Shown here piece after piece: positions 56,023 to 64,000 of a DNA stretch of 64,000 bases. Position numbers and translations under genes: made by a program. Within the stretch, counting starts at the first letter, position 1; each line of letters begins with the position of its first letter. Source of the DNA: Burkholderia oklahomensis C6786 (GTDB lineage: Bacteria > Pseudomonadota > Gammaproteobacteria > Burkholderiales > Burkholderiaceae); contig NZ_CP009556.1 in assembly GCF_000959365.1 (NCBI RefSeq), positions 2,852,001 through 2,916,000 on the forward strand, written 5' to 3'. The notes beneath the pieces were generated by a model that saw nothing but the letters and a program-made list of their open reading frames with translations, had not been told where the DNA came from and did no database searches.

Positions 56023-56119
56023 GATGACCTCCGTTGCATCGCGGGCGCTGCGAGTTGCGCGCCTCGTCGATCGATGCCTGCAGCTTACGTCAACTATTTT
56101 GATACTGATATAAACAGGA

Positions 56120-56134
56120 AGATAATTACTATCT
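56120..56134. promoter_or_regulatory. Dyad AGATA-N5-TATCT between pirin and LysR genes
   Basis: A 15-bp interrupted inverted repeat in the AT-rich 129-base divergent region, 18 bases before the LysR start. It fits a LysR-family binding site by position and symmetry. Confidence 0.45.
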
Positions 56135-56151
56135 CCATTTAGTGGACAATC

Positions 56152-57042
56152 ATGCAATTCGACGACCTTCGGATATTCGTCGCGACCGTAGAAGCGGGAA
56201 GCTTCACCGGCGCGGCAGACAAGCTCCTGCTGTCGAAGCAGTTCGTCAGCCGGCGGGTAATGGCGCTTGAGGCGTCGCTCGGCGTCCGGCTGCTCGTGCG
56301 CAACACGCGCAAGCTCGCGGTGACGGAGCTCGGCCAGGAGTTCCACGCGCGCGCGACGCGCATCCTCGCCGAGATCGCGGACACCGAGGAGGCGATGTCC
56401 GCGCGCCGCCGAGATCTGCGCGGGACGCTCAAGATCAGCGCGCCGATGTCGTTCGGCATCACGCACCTGTCGCCGCTGATCGCCGAGTTCCTCGTCCAGC
56501 ACCCGGCCGTCCGGCTGCATCTCGAGCTCAGCGACCGCCATGTCGATCTGATCGGCGAAGGATTCGACCTCGCGCTGCGCATCGGCGCGCTGCCTGATTC
56601 GACGCTGATCGCGCGCCGCCTCGGCGAATTGCGGATGGTCGCGTGCTGCAGCCCGGCTTACCGGCGCAGCCGGGGCACGCCGGCGACGCCCGCCGATCTG
56701 CATCGACACGCGTGCCTGCTGTACGGCCAGGAAGGCCGCGCCGGCTGGGAGTTCGTGATCGACGGCGCGCGCCGCACGTTCGAAGTGCAAGGCGCGCTGC
56801 TCGCGAACAACGGCGAAGTGATCCGCGACGCGGCCGTCGCTGGGCTCGGCATCGCGCTGCTGCCGCACTTCATCGTCGCGCCCCCGCTGGACGCGGGCAC
56901 GCTCGTGACCGTGCTCGAACCGTTCGCGCAGTCACCGCTGCCGGTGAACGCCGTTTATCCGCAGCATCGGCAGGACATGGCGGCCTGCCGGGTGTTTCTC
57001 GGGTTCATCGAAGAGCGGCTGCGCAAGCGTTTTTCGAAGTGA
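56152..57042 (+). CDS. LysR-family transcriptional regulator
   Basis: 296 residues. HTH: LRIFVATVEAGSFTGAADKL...LSKQFVSRRVMALEASLG. Substrate-binding domain: GTLKISAPMSFGITHLSPLI and LSDRHVDLIGEGFDLALRIG. It is divergent from the pirin gene and probably represses or activates it. Confidence 0.93.
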   Translation: MQFDDLRIFVATVEAGSFTGAADKLLLSKQFVSRRVMALEASLGVRLLVRNTRKLAVTELGQEFHARATRILAEIADTEEAMSARRRDLRGTLKISAPMSFGITHLSPLIAEFLVQHPAVRLHLELSDRHVDLIGEGFDLALRIGALPDSTLIARRLGELRMVACCSPAYRRSRGTPATPADLHRHACLLYGQEGRAGWEFVIDGARRTFEVQGALLANNGEVIRDAAVAGLGIALLPHFIVAPPLDAGTLVTVLEPFAQSPLPVNAVYPQHRQDMAACRVFLGFIEERLRKRFSK

Positions 57043-57526
57043 GCGGCGGTTCGCTTGCCGGGATGCCCTTGGCGCTTGGCGCGGCGAAGACTTGGGCCTG
57101 TTCACGCGAATAACGGGCCTGCGCTGACCGCCGACGCTGCGCCCATCCAGCAGAAGCACGCGCGACGGAATCGTTCAACGGTGCTTCACAAGACACTTCG
57201 GCGCACGCCGTCCCGGCAACGAACGATGCGCGGACTGCGGTCGTGCGCATCGCCGCAGTCTACGTTGACGCCCTCGCCCCGACCGGCATTCGAACGCGCC
57301 GCCAATTCGAAATCCGGTCGATTTTCCGGTCTCGCGCTCACGACGAGCCCTTCCCCAACCAACGTCCTTGTCCGTCGCGCCTTGTCGCGGCGCGCACGCT
57401 CGCGCGCCGCGCGCCAATGGCACGGCTATTGCGTTGTCGTCTCCGAGCCGTCGCTTCCGATGCGTCGAACGCGTTCATTCGCTCGCATCGCGGCTCACGA
57501 CTACATCAATCACTGGAGACGAAAAC
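57043..57526. other. Upstream region of acetone carboxylase operon
   Basis: 484 bases without a gene; it contains the sigma-54 promoter listed separately. Activator-binding sites should lie 5' of it (about 57250-57380) but no clear repeat was identified. Confidence 0.5.
57418..57432 (+). promoter_or_regulatory. Sigma-54 promoter of acetone carboxylase operon
   Basis: TGGCACGGCTATTGC matches the sigma-54 consensus TGGCACG-N4-TTGC exactly, with the -24 GG at 57419-57420 and the -12 GC at 57431-57432. Transcription would start near 57444, leaving a leader of about 83 bases before the ATG. It agrees with the sigma-54 activator gene that follows the operon. Confidence 0.85.
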
Positions 57527-59671
57527 ATGGAAGGGCTTTCGCAAGTCCAGGTGCTGGGCATCGATGCGGGCGGCACGATGACCGACACCTTCTTCGTGCG
57601 TGCGGACGGGCGGTTCGTCGTCGGCAAGGCGCAAAGCAATCCCGAAGACGAATCGCTCGCGATCCTCGATTCGTCGCAGGATGCGCTCGCCCACTGGCAG
57701 CGCGACGTCGACGACGTGTATCCGGAGCTGCTCACCTGCGTGTACTCCGGCACGGCGATGCTGAACCGCGTCGTGCAGCGCAAGGGGCTCGATGTCGGCC
57801 TGATCGTGAACAAGGGCTTCGAGCATATTCACTCGATGGGCCGCGCGATCCAGAGCTACCTCGGCTACGCGCTCGAAGAGCGGATCCATCTGAACACGCA
57901 CCGCTACGACGAACCGCTCGTGCCGCTGTCGCGCACGCGCGGCGTCACCGAACGCACCGACGTGCAGGGCGACGTCGTCATCCCGCTGCGCGAGGCAGAC
58001 GTGCGGCAGGCGACGCGCGAGCTCGTCTCCGCGGGCGCGAAGGCCATCGTCATCTGCCTGCTGCAGTCGCACAAGAACGCGACGAGCGAGCGGCGCGCGC
58101 GCGACGTCGCGCGCGACGAACTGAAGGCGATCCGTGCGGACATCCCCGTGTTCGCGTCGGTCGACTACTATCCGCAGCGCAAGGAAAGCCACCGGATGAA
58201 TACGACCGTGCTCGAAGCGTACGCGGCCGAACCGTCCCGGCAGACGCTGAAGAAGGTCAGCGACCGCTTCCGCAAGCACGGCGCGAAGTTCGACCTGCGC
58301 GTGATGGCGACGCACGGCGGCACGATCAGCTGGAAAGCGAAGGAGCTCGCGCGCACCATCGTATCGGGGCCGATCGGCGGCGTGATCGGTTCGAAGCTTC
58401 TCGGCGAGGCGCTCGGCTACGACAACATCGCGTGCTCGGACATCGGCGGCACGTCGTTCGACATGGCGCTCATCACGAAGGGCAACTTCGCGATCGCTTC
58501 GGATCCCGACATGGCGCGCCTCGTGCTGTCGCTGCCGCTCGTCACGATGGATTCGGTCGGCGCGGGCGCCGGCAGCTTCGTGCGGCTCGATCCGTACAGC
58601 GGCGCGATCAAGCTCGGCCCGGACAGCGCAGGCTATCGCGTCGGCACGTGCTGGCCCGACAGCGGCCTCGCGACGGTGTCCGTGTCCGACTGCCACGTGG
58701 TGCTCGGCTATCTGAATCCCGACAACTTCCTCGGCGGTCTGATCAAGCTCGACGTGAATCGCGCGCGCGAGCACATCAAGGCGCAGATCGCCGATCCGCT
58801 CGGCCTCTCGGTCGAGGACGCGGCGGCCGGCGTGATCGAGCTGCTCGACCTGCAATTGCGCGAGTACCTGCGTTCGAACGTCAGCGCGAAGGGCTACAAC
58901 CCGACCGAGTTCGTCTGCTTCTCGTACGGCGGCGCCGGCCCCGTCCATACGTACGGGTACACCGAAGGGCTCGGCTTCAAGGACGTCGTCGTGCCCGCGT
59001 GGGCCGCGGGCTTCTCCGCATTCGGCTGCGCATGCGCGGACTTCGAATACCGCTACGACAAGAGCGTCGACCTCGCGCTGCCGCAGCTCGCGCCGGACGC
59101 CGACAAGGCGCAGGCCGCGCAGACGATCCAGAAGGCATGGGCCGAGCTGGCCGCGAAGGTCGTCGAGGAATTCAGGATCAACGGCTTCGACGAAAGCGAC
59201 GTGATTCTGCGCCCCGGCTTCCGGATGCAGTACATGGGACAACTGAACGATCTCGAGATCGAATCGCCGATCGCGAGCGCGGCGAGCGCCGACGACTGGA
59301 ACCGGATCGTCGCCGCGTTCGAGGACACCTACGGCCGCGTCTACGCGAGCTCGGCGCGCTCGCCCGAGCTGGGCTTCTCGGTCACGGGCGCGATCATGCG
59401 CGGCATGGTCGTCACGCAGAAGCCGGTCCTGCCGGAGGACCCGGAAGGCGGCGCGAAGCCGCCCGCGGACGCGCGCATCGGCACGCGGCGGCTCTATCGC
59501 CACAAGCAATGGCACGACGCCGTGCTCTGGCGAATGGAGGCGCTCAAGCCCGGCAATGTGATCACCGGGCCTGCGATCGTCGAATCCGACGCCACGACGT
59601 TCGTCGTGCCCGCCGGATTCGAAACGACGCTCGACAAGCACCGGCTCTTCCATCTCAAGGAAATCAGGTAA
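57527..59671 (+). CDS. acxA: Acetone carboxylase beta subunit
   Basis: 714 residues, matching AcxA (about 717). The hydantoinase-A/oxoprolinase fold has the ATP-binding actin-like motifs VLGIDAGGTMTDTFFVRADG, CSDIGGTSFDMAL and FSYGGAGPVHTYGY. Acetone carboxylase converts acetone, bicarbonate and ATP to acetoacetate, AMP and phosphate in the cytoplasm. GGAG precedes the chosen ATG. It is the first gene of the acxABC operon, behind the sigma-54 promoter. Confidence 0.93.
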   Translation: MEGLSQVQVLGIDAGGTMTDTFFVRADGRFVVGKAQSNPEDESLAILDSSQDALAHWQRDVDDVYPELLTCVYSGTAMLNRVVQRKGLDVGLIVNKGFEHIHSMGRAIQSYLGYALEERIHLNTHRYDEPLVPLSRTRGVTERTDVQGDVVIPLREADVRQATRELVSAGAKAIVICLLQSHKNATSERRARDVARDELKAIRADIPVFASVDYYPQRKESHRMNTTVLEAYAAEPSRQTLKKVSDRFRKHGAKFDLRVMATHGGTISWKAKELARTIVSGPIGGVIGSKLLGEALGYDNIACSDIGGTSFDMALITKGNFAIASDPDMARLVLSLPLVTMDSVGAGAGSFVRLDPYSGAIKLGPDSAGYRVGTCWPDSGLATVSVSDCHVVLGYLNPDNFLGGLIKLDVNRAREHIKAQIADPLGLSVEDAAAGVIELLDLQLREYLRSNVSAKGYNPTEFVCFSYGGAGPVHTYGYTEGLGFKDVVVPAWAAGFSAFGCACADFEYRYDKSVDLALPQLAPDADKAQAAQTIQKAWAELAAKVVEEFRINGFDESDVILRPGFRMQYMGQLNDLEIESPIASAASADDWNRIVAAFEDTYGRVYASSARSPELGFSVTGAIMRGMVVTQKPVLPEDPEGGAKPPADARIGTRRLYRHKQWHDAVLWRMEALKPGNVITGPAIVESDATTFVVPAGFETTLDKHRLFHLKEIR

Positions 59672-59682
59672 GGAGACACGCG

Positions 59683-62007
59683 ATGAACATGATGTCCAGC
59701 CAGGAAGTCGGCTTCGCCGATCTGCTCAAGAACGGCCAGACGCTGAAGCAGTTTCGCGACGGCATTCTCGGGCGCACCGCGCAGACGGGCCATTACAACG
59801 GCCTCCAGCGGCTCGAGTTGCGCGAGAGCGATCCGATCCGCTACGAGAAGATGTTCTCGAAGCTGCGCGGCGGGCTCGTGCATGCGCGCGAAACCGCGAA
59901 GAAGATCGCCGCGAGCCCGATCGTCGAACAGGAAGGCGAACTGTGCTTCACGCTCTACAACGCCGCGGGCGACTGCGTGCTGACGTCGACCGGGATCATC
60001 ATCCACGTCGGCACGATGGGCGCGGCGATCAAGTACATGATCGAAAACAACTGGGAGGCGAACCCAGGCATTCATCCGGGTGACATGTTCACCAACAACG
60101 ACTGCTCGATCGGCAACGTCCATCCGTGCGACATCGCGACGATCGTGCCGATCTTCGCGCACGGCAAGCTCGTCGGCTGGGTCGGCGGCGTGACGCACGT
60201 GATCGACACGGGCGCGGTGACGCCGGGCTCGATGTCGACGGGACAAGTGCAGCGCTTCGGCGACGGCTACATGATCACGTGCCGCAAGACCGGCGTGAAC
60301 GACACGCCGCTGCGCGACTGGCTGCACGAGAGCCAGCGCTCGGTTCGCACGCCGAAGTACTGGATTCTCGACGAGCGCACGCGCATCGCGGGCTGTCACA
60401 TGATCCGCGGCCTGATCGAGGAAGTCATCGAAGAAGAAGGCCTCGACGCGTACGAGAAGTTCGCGTACGAAGTGATCGAGGAAGGCCGCCGCGGCCTGCA
60501 GACCCGCATCAAGGCGATGACGCTGCCCGGCAAGTACCGGAAGGTCGCCTTCGTCGACGTGCCGTACAACCATCCGGACGTGCAGACGTCGTCCGCGTTC
60601 GCGAAGCTCGACTCGATCATGCACTCTCCCGTCGAGATGGAAATCCGCAAGGACGGCACCTGGCGTCTCGACTTCGAAGGCGCGAGCCGCTGGGGCTGGC
60701 ACTCGTACAACGCGCATCAGGTCGCGTTCACGAGCGGCATCTGGGTGATGATGACGCAAACGCTCGTCCCCACGCAGCGCATCAACGACGGCGCGTATTT
60801 CGGCACCGAGTTCCATCTGCCGAAGGGCGCGTGGATGAACCCGGACGATCGCCGCACGGGCCACGCGTACGCGTGGCACTTCCTCGTGTCGGGCTGGAGC
60901 GCGTTGTGGCGCGGCCTGTCGCAAGCCTACTTCAGCCGCGGCTATCTCGAGGAAGTCAACGCGGGCAACGCGAACACGTCGAACTGGCTGCAAGGCGGCG
61001 GGATCAACCAGGACGGCGACATCCACGCGGTCAACAGCTTCGAGGCGTCGTCGTGCGGCACCGGCGCGTGCGCGCTCAAGGACGGCCTCAACCACGCCGC
61101 CGCGATCTGGAATCCCGAAGGCGACATGGGCGACATCGAGATCTGGGAGATGGCCGAACCGCTGCTCTATCTCGGCCGCAACGTGAAATCGAACTCCGGC
61201 GGCTACGGCAAATACCGGGGCGGCTGCGGCTTCGAGACGCTGCGCATGGTCTGGAAGGCGCAGGACTGGACGATGTTCTTCATGGGCAACGGCTACATGA
61301 ACAGCGACTGGGGCCTGATGGGCGGCTATCCGGCGGCGACCGGCTATCGCTTCGAAGCGCACCGCACCGGCCTGAAGGAGCGCATCGCACTCGGCGAGAG
61401 CCTGCCGCTCGGCGGCGACGCGAATCCGGACCTTCCCGACTACGAGAATCACCTGAACGCGGGCGCGGTCGTCAAGCGCGACCAGCAGTGCATGACGACG
61501 GAGGACTGCTACGGCAACTACGATCTCTATCTGAACTATCTGCGCGGCGGCCCCGGCTTCGGCGATCCGCTCGACCGCGAAATCGACGCGATCGAGCACG
61601 ACCTGAACAACGCGCTGCTGTTGCCCGAGTATGCGCAGAAGGTCTACGGCGCGGTCGCGACCCGCGACGCGAACGGCGTCTGGACCGTCGACGCGAAGGC
61701 GACCGCATTGCAGCGCGTCGAGATCCGCAACGCGCGCCTCGCCCGTTCGCAGCCGACCCGCGAATGGATGAAGGGCGAACGCGAGCGGATCCTGGTGAAG
61801 CATGCGTCGACGCAAGTGCAGCACATGTTCGCGACGAGCTTCGGCCTGTCGAAGAAATTCGAGCTGCAGTTCCGCACGTTCTGGGACTTGCCTGACGGCT
61901 GGACGCTCACCGAAGACGAGCTCGACGTGCCGACCTACGGCTCGAAGTTCCGCATGGATCTGTCGAAGATGCCCGACGTCAACACCGTCGTGCTCGTCGA
62001 AGAGTGA
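59683..62007 (+). CDS. acxB: Acetone carboxylase alpha subunit
   Basis: 774 residues, matching AcxB (about 776) and the hydantoinase-B family. Conserved segments include GELCFTLYNAAGDCVLTSTG, HPGDMFTNNDCSIGNVHPCD, GVTHVIDTGAVTPGSMSTG and RGGPGFGDPLDREI. It forms the heterohexamer with the beta and gamma subunits and binds Mn in characterised enzymes. It is separated from acxA by 11 bases with an AAGGAG site. Confidence 0.94.
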   Translation: MNMMSSQEVGFADLLKNGQTLKQFRDGILGRTAQTGHYNGLQRLELRESDPIRYEKMFSKLRGGLVHARETAKKIAASPIVEQEGELCFTLYNAAGDCVLTSTGIIIHVGTMGAAIKYMIENNWEANPGIHPGDMFTNNDCSIGNVHPCDIATIVPIFAHGKLVGWVGGVTHVIDTGAVTPGSMSTGQVQRFGDGYMITCRKTGVNDTPLRDWLHESQRSVRTPKYWILDERTRIAGCHMIRGLIEEVIEEEGLDAYEKFAYEVIEEGRRGLQTRIKAMTLPGKYRKVAFVDVPYNHPDVQTSSAFAKLDSIMHSPVEMEIRKDGTWRLDFEGASRWGWHSYNAHQVAFTSGIWVMMTQTLVPTQRINDGAYFGTEFHLPKGAWMNPDDRRTGHAYAWHFLVSGWSALWRGLSQAYFSRGYLEEVNAGNANTSNWLQGGGINQDGDIHAVNSFEASSCGTGACALKDGLNHAAAIWNPEGDMGDIEIWEMAEPLLYLGRNVKSNSGGYGKYRGGCGFETLRMVWKAQDWTMFFMGNGYMNSDWGLMGGYPAATGYRFEAHRTGLKERIALGESLPLGGDANPDLPDYENHLNAGAVVKRDQQCMTTEDCYGNYDLYLNYLRGGPGFGDPLDREIDAIEHDLNNALLLPEYAQKVYGAVATRDANGVWTVDAKATALQRVEIRNARLARSQPTREWMKGERERILVKHASTQVQHMFATSFGLSKKFELQFRTFWDLPDGWTLTEDELDVPTYGSKFRMDLSKMPDVNTVVLVEE

Positions 62008-62047
62008 GCCCGGCCGCCCAACGCACAACCATCGAAGAGGACTGGAG

Positions 62048-62554
62048 ATGTCTACTTACACGAAGGAACAGATCGGCAACATGGTCGACGGCAAGCTCGA
62101 CTGGGACACCACGCTGCGCATGCTGTCGATGCCGAAGGACGGCGAGCGGTTCGGCATGTACGTCGATGCACTGCAGCAAAAGCTCGGCTGGAAAGACCGC
62201 ATCGTGCTGCCGCTCGGCCCGCACCTGTACATCGTGCAGCAGCGGGCGACGAAGAAATGGGTCACGCAATGCGACTGCGGCCACGTGTTCTGCGACTACC
62301 GGGAGAACTGGAAGCTGCACGCGAACATCTTCGTGCGCGACTCCGAGGAAGCGATGGACGAAGTCTATCCACGGCTGATGGCGCCCGACACGCAATGGCA
62401 GGTGTATCGCGAGTACTACTGCCCGACGTGCGGCGCGATGCACGACGTCGAAGCGCCGACGCCGTGGTATCCGGTCGTTCACGACTTCGAGCCCGACGTC
62501 GACGCGTTCTATTCGGAATGGATCGGCCTGCCGGTTCCGGAACGCGCCGATTGA
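62048..62554 (+). CDS. acxC: Acetone carboxylase gamma subunit
   Basis: 168 residues, the family length. CDCGHVFCDYRENWKLHANI contains three of four zinc-type ligands, with YCPTCGAMHDVEAPTPWYP giving a second Cys pair, as in AcxC. It is downstream of acxB by 40 bases and has a GGAG site at its start. It completes the enzyme. Confidence 0.93.
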   Translation: MSTYTKEQIGNMVDGKLDWDTTLRMLSMPKDGERFGMYVDALQQKLGWKDRIVLPLGPHLYIVQQRATKKWVTQCDCGHVFCDYRENWKLHANIFVRDSEEAMDEVYPRLMAPDTQWQVYREYYCPTCGAMHDVEAPTPWYPVVHDFEPDVDAFYSEWIGLPVPERAD

Positions 62555-62915
62555 TCTGATGTTTGACCCGGCTCGCGGCATCGGCCCGCGAGCCCGCTTC
62601 GTTTCCGCGTCACGAACCCAACGTTCGATTTCCGGCCGTTCGATTTTCGGACGGCCGATCTGTTTTCGAGCGGCGGCGCACCTACCTTGGCGACGCACAC
62701 GCCGACGTTACGGTTCGGTCACCGGCTGGCGCGGGCATTGCTTGTCCTGCATCGCCCGAACCGACGGCAAAGACGGTTCGGAGTACGATATCCGGCACGC
62801 ACGCGCGGCGACCGCAAGCGCCGCAGCGTCGAACGTCGAGACTCGAGACTCGAGACAAAAGGCCGGACGGACGGCCGCACGGTTCGCACAGCTTGCGAAT
62901 CGTCAGGAGACAAGC
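62555..62915. other. Gap between acxC and the activator gene
   Basis: 361 bases containing a terminator-like hairpin (62570-62594) and three CGAGACT-type heptamers near 62836-62856. No gene was recognised. Confidence 0.45.
62570..62594 (+). terminator. Hairpin after acetone carboxylase operon
   Basis: GGCTCGCGG and CCGCGAGCC form a perfect 9-bp stem with a 7-base loop, 16 bases after the acxC stop. There is no T-run. It is probably an operon terminator or mRNA 3'-end stabiliser. Confidence 0.55.
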
Positions 62916-64000
62916 ATGCAGCAGACAGGCACGCCGATGGACTGGTTCCCCAGTCCCCAACATGACGCGCGCATCATGGCCGCGTGGGAACACCTGGTCA
63001 CGGGCGGCGAATGGCGCTCGACCAATGTACGCGGCGTCGTCGACGATTCGTGGCAGCGCTGCCTCGTCGGCCACGTCGATCCCGGCGTCGACCGGGCGCC
63101 GCCGCCGCTCGACGACGATCGCCTCGAGCAATGGCGCACGGGCAACCGGCGCCTTATCGACGTCAGCCTGCCGCTGATGCAGCAGACCCGCGAGTTCCTG
63201 TCGCAGACGGGTACCGTGATGCTGCTCGCCGATCCGAGCGGCATGATCCTGCAGCAGGAAGGCGACATGCGGATACTCGAGCCCGCGAGCGAGGTCGGGC
63301 TCGTTCCCGGCTGCGACTGGACCGAGCTCAACTGCGGCACCAATGCGATCGGCACCGCGCTCGCGCTGAAGCAGCCCGTGCAGATCCACGGCGCCGAGCA
63401 CTTTTGCGCCGGCATCAAGCGCTGGACCTGTTCGGCGACGGTGATTCAGGATCCCGTCGACGGTCACGTGCTCGGCGTCATCGACGTGTCGGGTCTCGCG
63501 GACACCTACAGCCGCTACAGCCTCGCACTCGCCGTATCGCTCGCCGGACGCATCGAAGGCCGCCTCGCGAAAGACGCGATGGAACGCCGGCTGCGCCTGC
63601 TCGATCGCTGCGCGCCTCGCCCCGGTTCCGCGAACGCCGACGCGATGCTCGTCGTCGACGATCGCGGACGGCTCGTCAAGGCGAATCCGCAAGTCGTGCC
63701 GACGCTGCGCAGACTGGGATTCGACGTGCAGCTCGATGCGGGTTTCTCGCTGCCGGGACTGGACGCATGCAAGCGCGGCGGCGCGCCCGCGAACGCGCCC
63801 GCATGGCTGCGCGACAGCCGCGTCGAAACGTTGAGCGAAGGCGCGGACGTGCTGGGCTACATGATCGTGATACCGGGAAGCGGAACGCCCCGCCGCACCG
63901 GCCCGATCGCCCGCGAGCCGGATCGGCATCGTTCGGCATCCCGAGCGTTCGAGCGCATCGTCGGAGACAGCTCCGCGCTCCGCGCGGCCGTCGTCAAGGC
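62916..64000 (+). CDS. acxR: Sigma-54-dependent activator of acetone carboxylase operon (AcoR/AcxR type), 3' end outside window
   Basis: 361 codons are visible. The N-terminal region (EWRSTNVRGVVDDSWQRCLV) and a GAF-type sensor (residues about 75-220: LLADPSGMILQQEGD, WTELNCGTNAIGTALALKQP, GVIDVSGLADTY) match the AcoR family of acetoin/acetone/alcohol activators. A PAS-like segment follows at about 245-320, and the AAA+ domain should begin at about residue 350 (FERIVGDSSALRAAVVK). The AAA+ and Fis HTH parts lie beyond the window. AGGAG precedes the ATG. It probably activates the sigma-54 promoter at 57418. Confidence 0.88.
   Translation, partial: MQQTGTPMDWFPSPQHDARIMAAWEHLVTGGEWRSTNVRGVVDDSWQRCLVGHVDPGVDRAPPPLDDDRLEQWRTGNRRLIDVSLPLMQQTREFLSQTGTVMLLADPSGMILQQEGDMRILEPASEVGLVPGCDWTELNCGTNAIGTALALKQPVQIHGAEHFCAGIKRWTCSATVIQDPVDGHVLGVIDVSGLADTYSRYSLALAVSLAGRIEGRLAKDAMERRLRLLDRCAPRPGSANADAMLVVDDRGRLVKANPQVVPTLRRLGFDVQLDAGFSLPGLDACKRGGAPANAPAWLRDSRVETLSEGADVLGYMIVIPGSGTPRRTGPIAREPDRHRSASRAFERIVGDSSALRAAVVK

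Overview
The window looks like part of the genome of a member of the Burkholderia pseudomallei group, probably the accessory-rich second chromosome. The basis is the very high GC content with strong third-position GC, long antisense open frames, many short tandem repeats (5, 6, 7 and 9 bp units) of the kind known from that group, and gene content typical of Burkholderia: DUF3331, XapX, acetone carboxylase, a copper-oxidase cluster, and several LysR/AraC/MocR regulators. Species-level assignment is inference. No rRNA, tRNA, CRISPR array, insertion sequence or phage gene was seen.

Layout. 1-4.5 kb: start of a Rossmann oxidoreductase, a frameshifted DHA2-type MFS exporter with its TetR regulator, and an N-terminally truncated sarcosine-oxidase-like gene. 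4.8-8.1 kb: a gamma-glutamylputrescine-oxidase-like flavoprotein and a chemoreceptor. 8.3-13.8 kb: a seven-gene minus-strand copper operon (Cys-rich membrane protein, His-containing periplasmic protein, TolC-like lipoprotein, multicopper oxidase, CusF-like protein, CopC, CopD), with four junctions where stop and start codons overlap. 14-18 kb: porin remnant, bacterial DNA polymerase X, and an acyltransferase pseudogene. 18-28.5 kb: PBP7-type endopeptidase, DHH phosphoesterase, DJ-1/PfpI protein divergent from a MocR regulator, a PLP decarboxylase, a flavin reductase, an NAD(P)-binding oxidoreductase, LysR and DUF3331 remnants, and an alpha/beta hydrolase. 29-32.3 kb: an unusual operon of an HD-family protein (HD motif changed to HN), a double VOC protein and an alginate-export-type porin.

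33.3-44.4 kb: a three-subunit cytochrome c / 2Fe-2S / molybdenum hydroxylase operon, a large winged-helix/NTPase/TPR regulator with an (Ala-Gln)n repeat, and an amidohydrolase-XapX pair divergent from a cysteine hydrolase across a 25-bp palindrome. 44.5-57 kb: LysR divergent from a DsbA/FrnE-like plus FAD-monooxygenase operon, an old yellow enzyme divergent from an MFS exporter, two convergent AraC regulators, a cyclic-nucleotide-binding/thioredoxin-reductase fusion lacking its NADPH domain, a DUF1275 membrane protein, and a pirin divergent from a LysR regulator. 57-64 kb: an acetone carboxylase operon (beta, alpha, gamma subunits) behind a consensus sigma-54 promoter, followed by the start of its likely sigma-54 activator gene, which runs off the window.

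Together the genes cover small-molecule oxidation (amines, acetone, heterocycles or aldehydes), electrophile and copper defence, and local regulators. Several gene remnants (porin, acyltransferase, LysR, DUF3331, sarcosine oxidase, MFS) show that the region is being remodelled.
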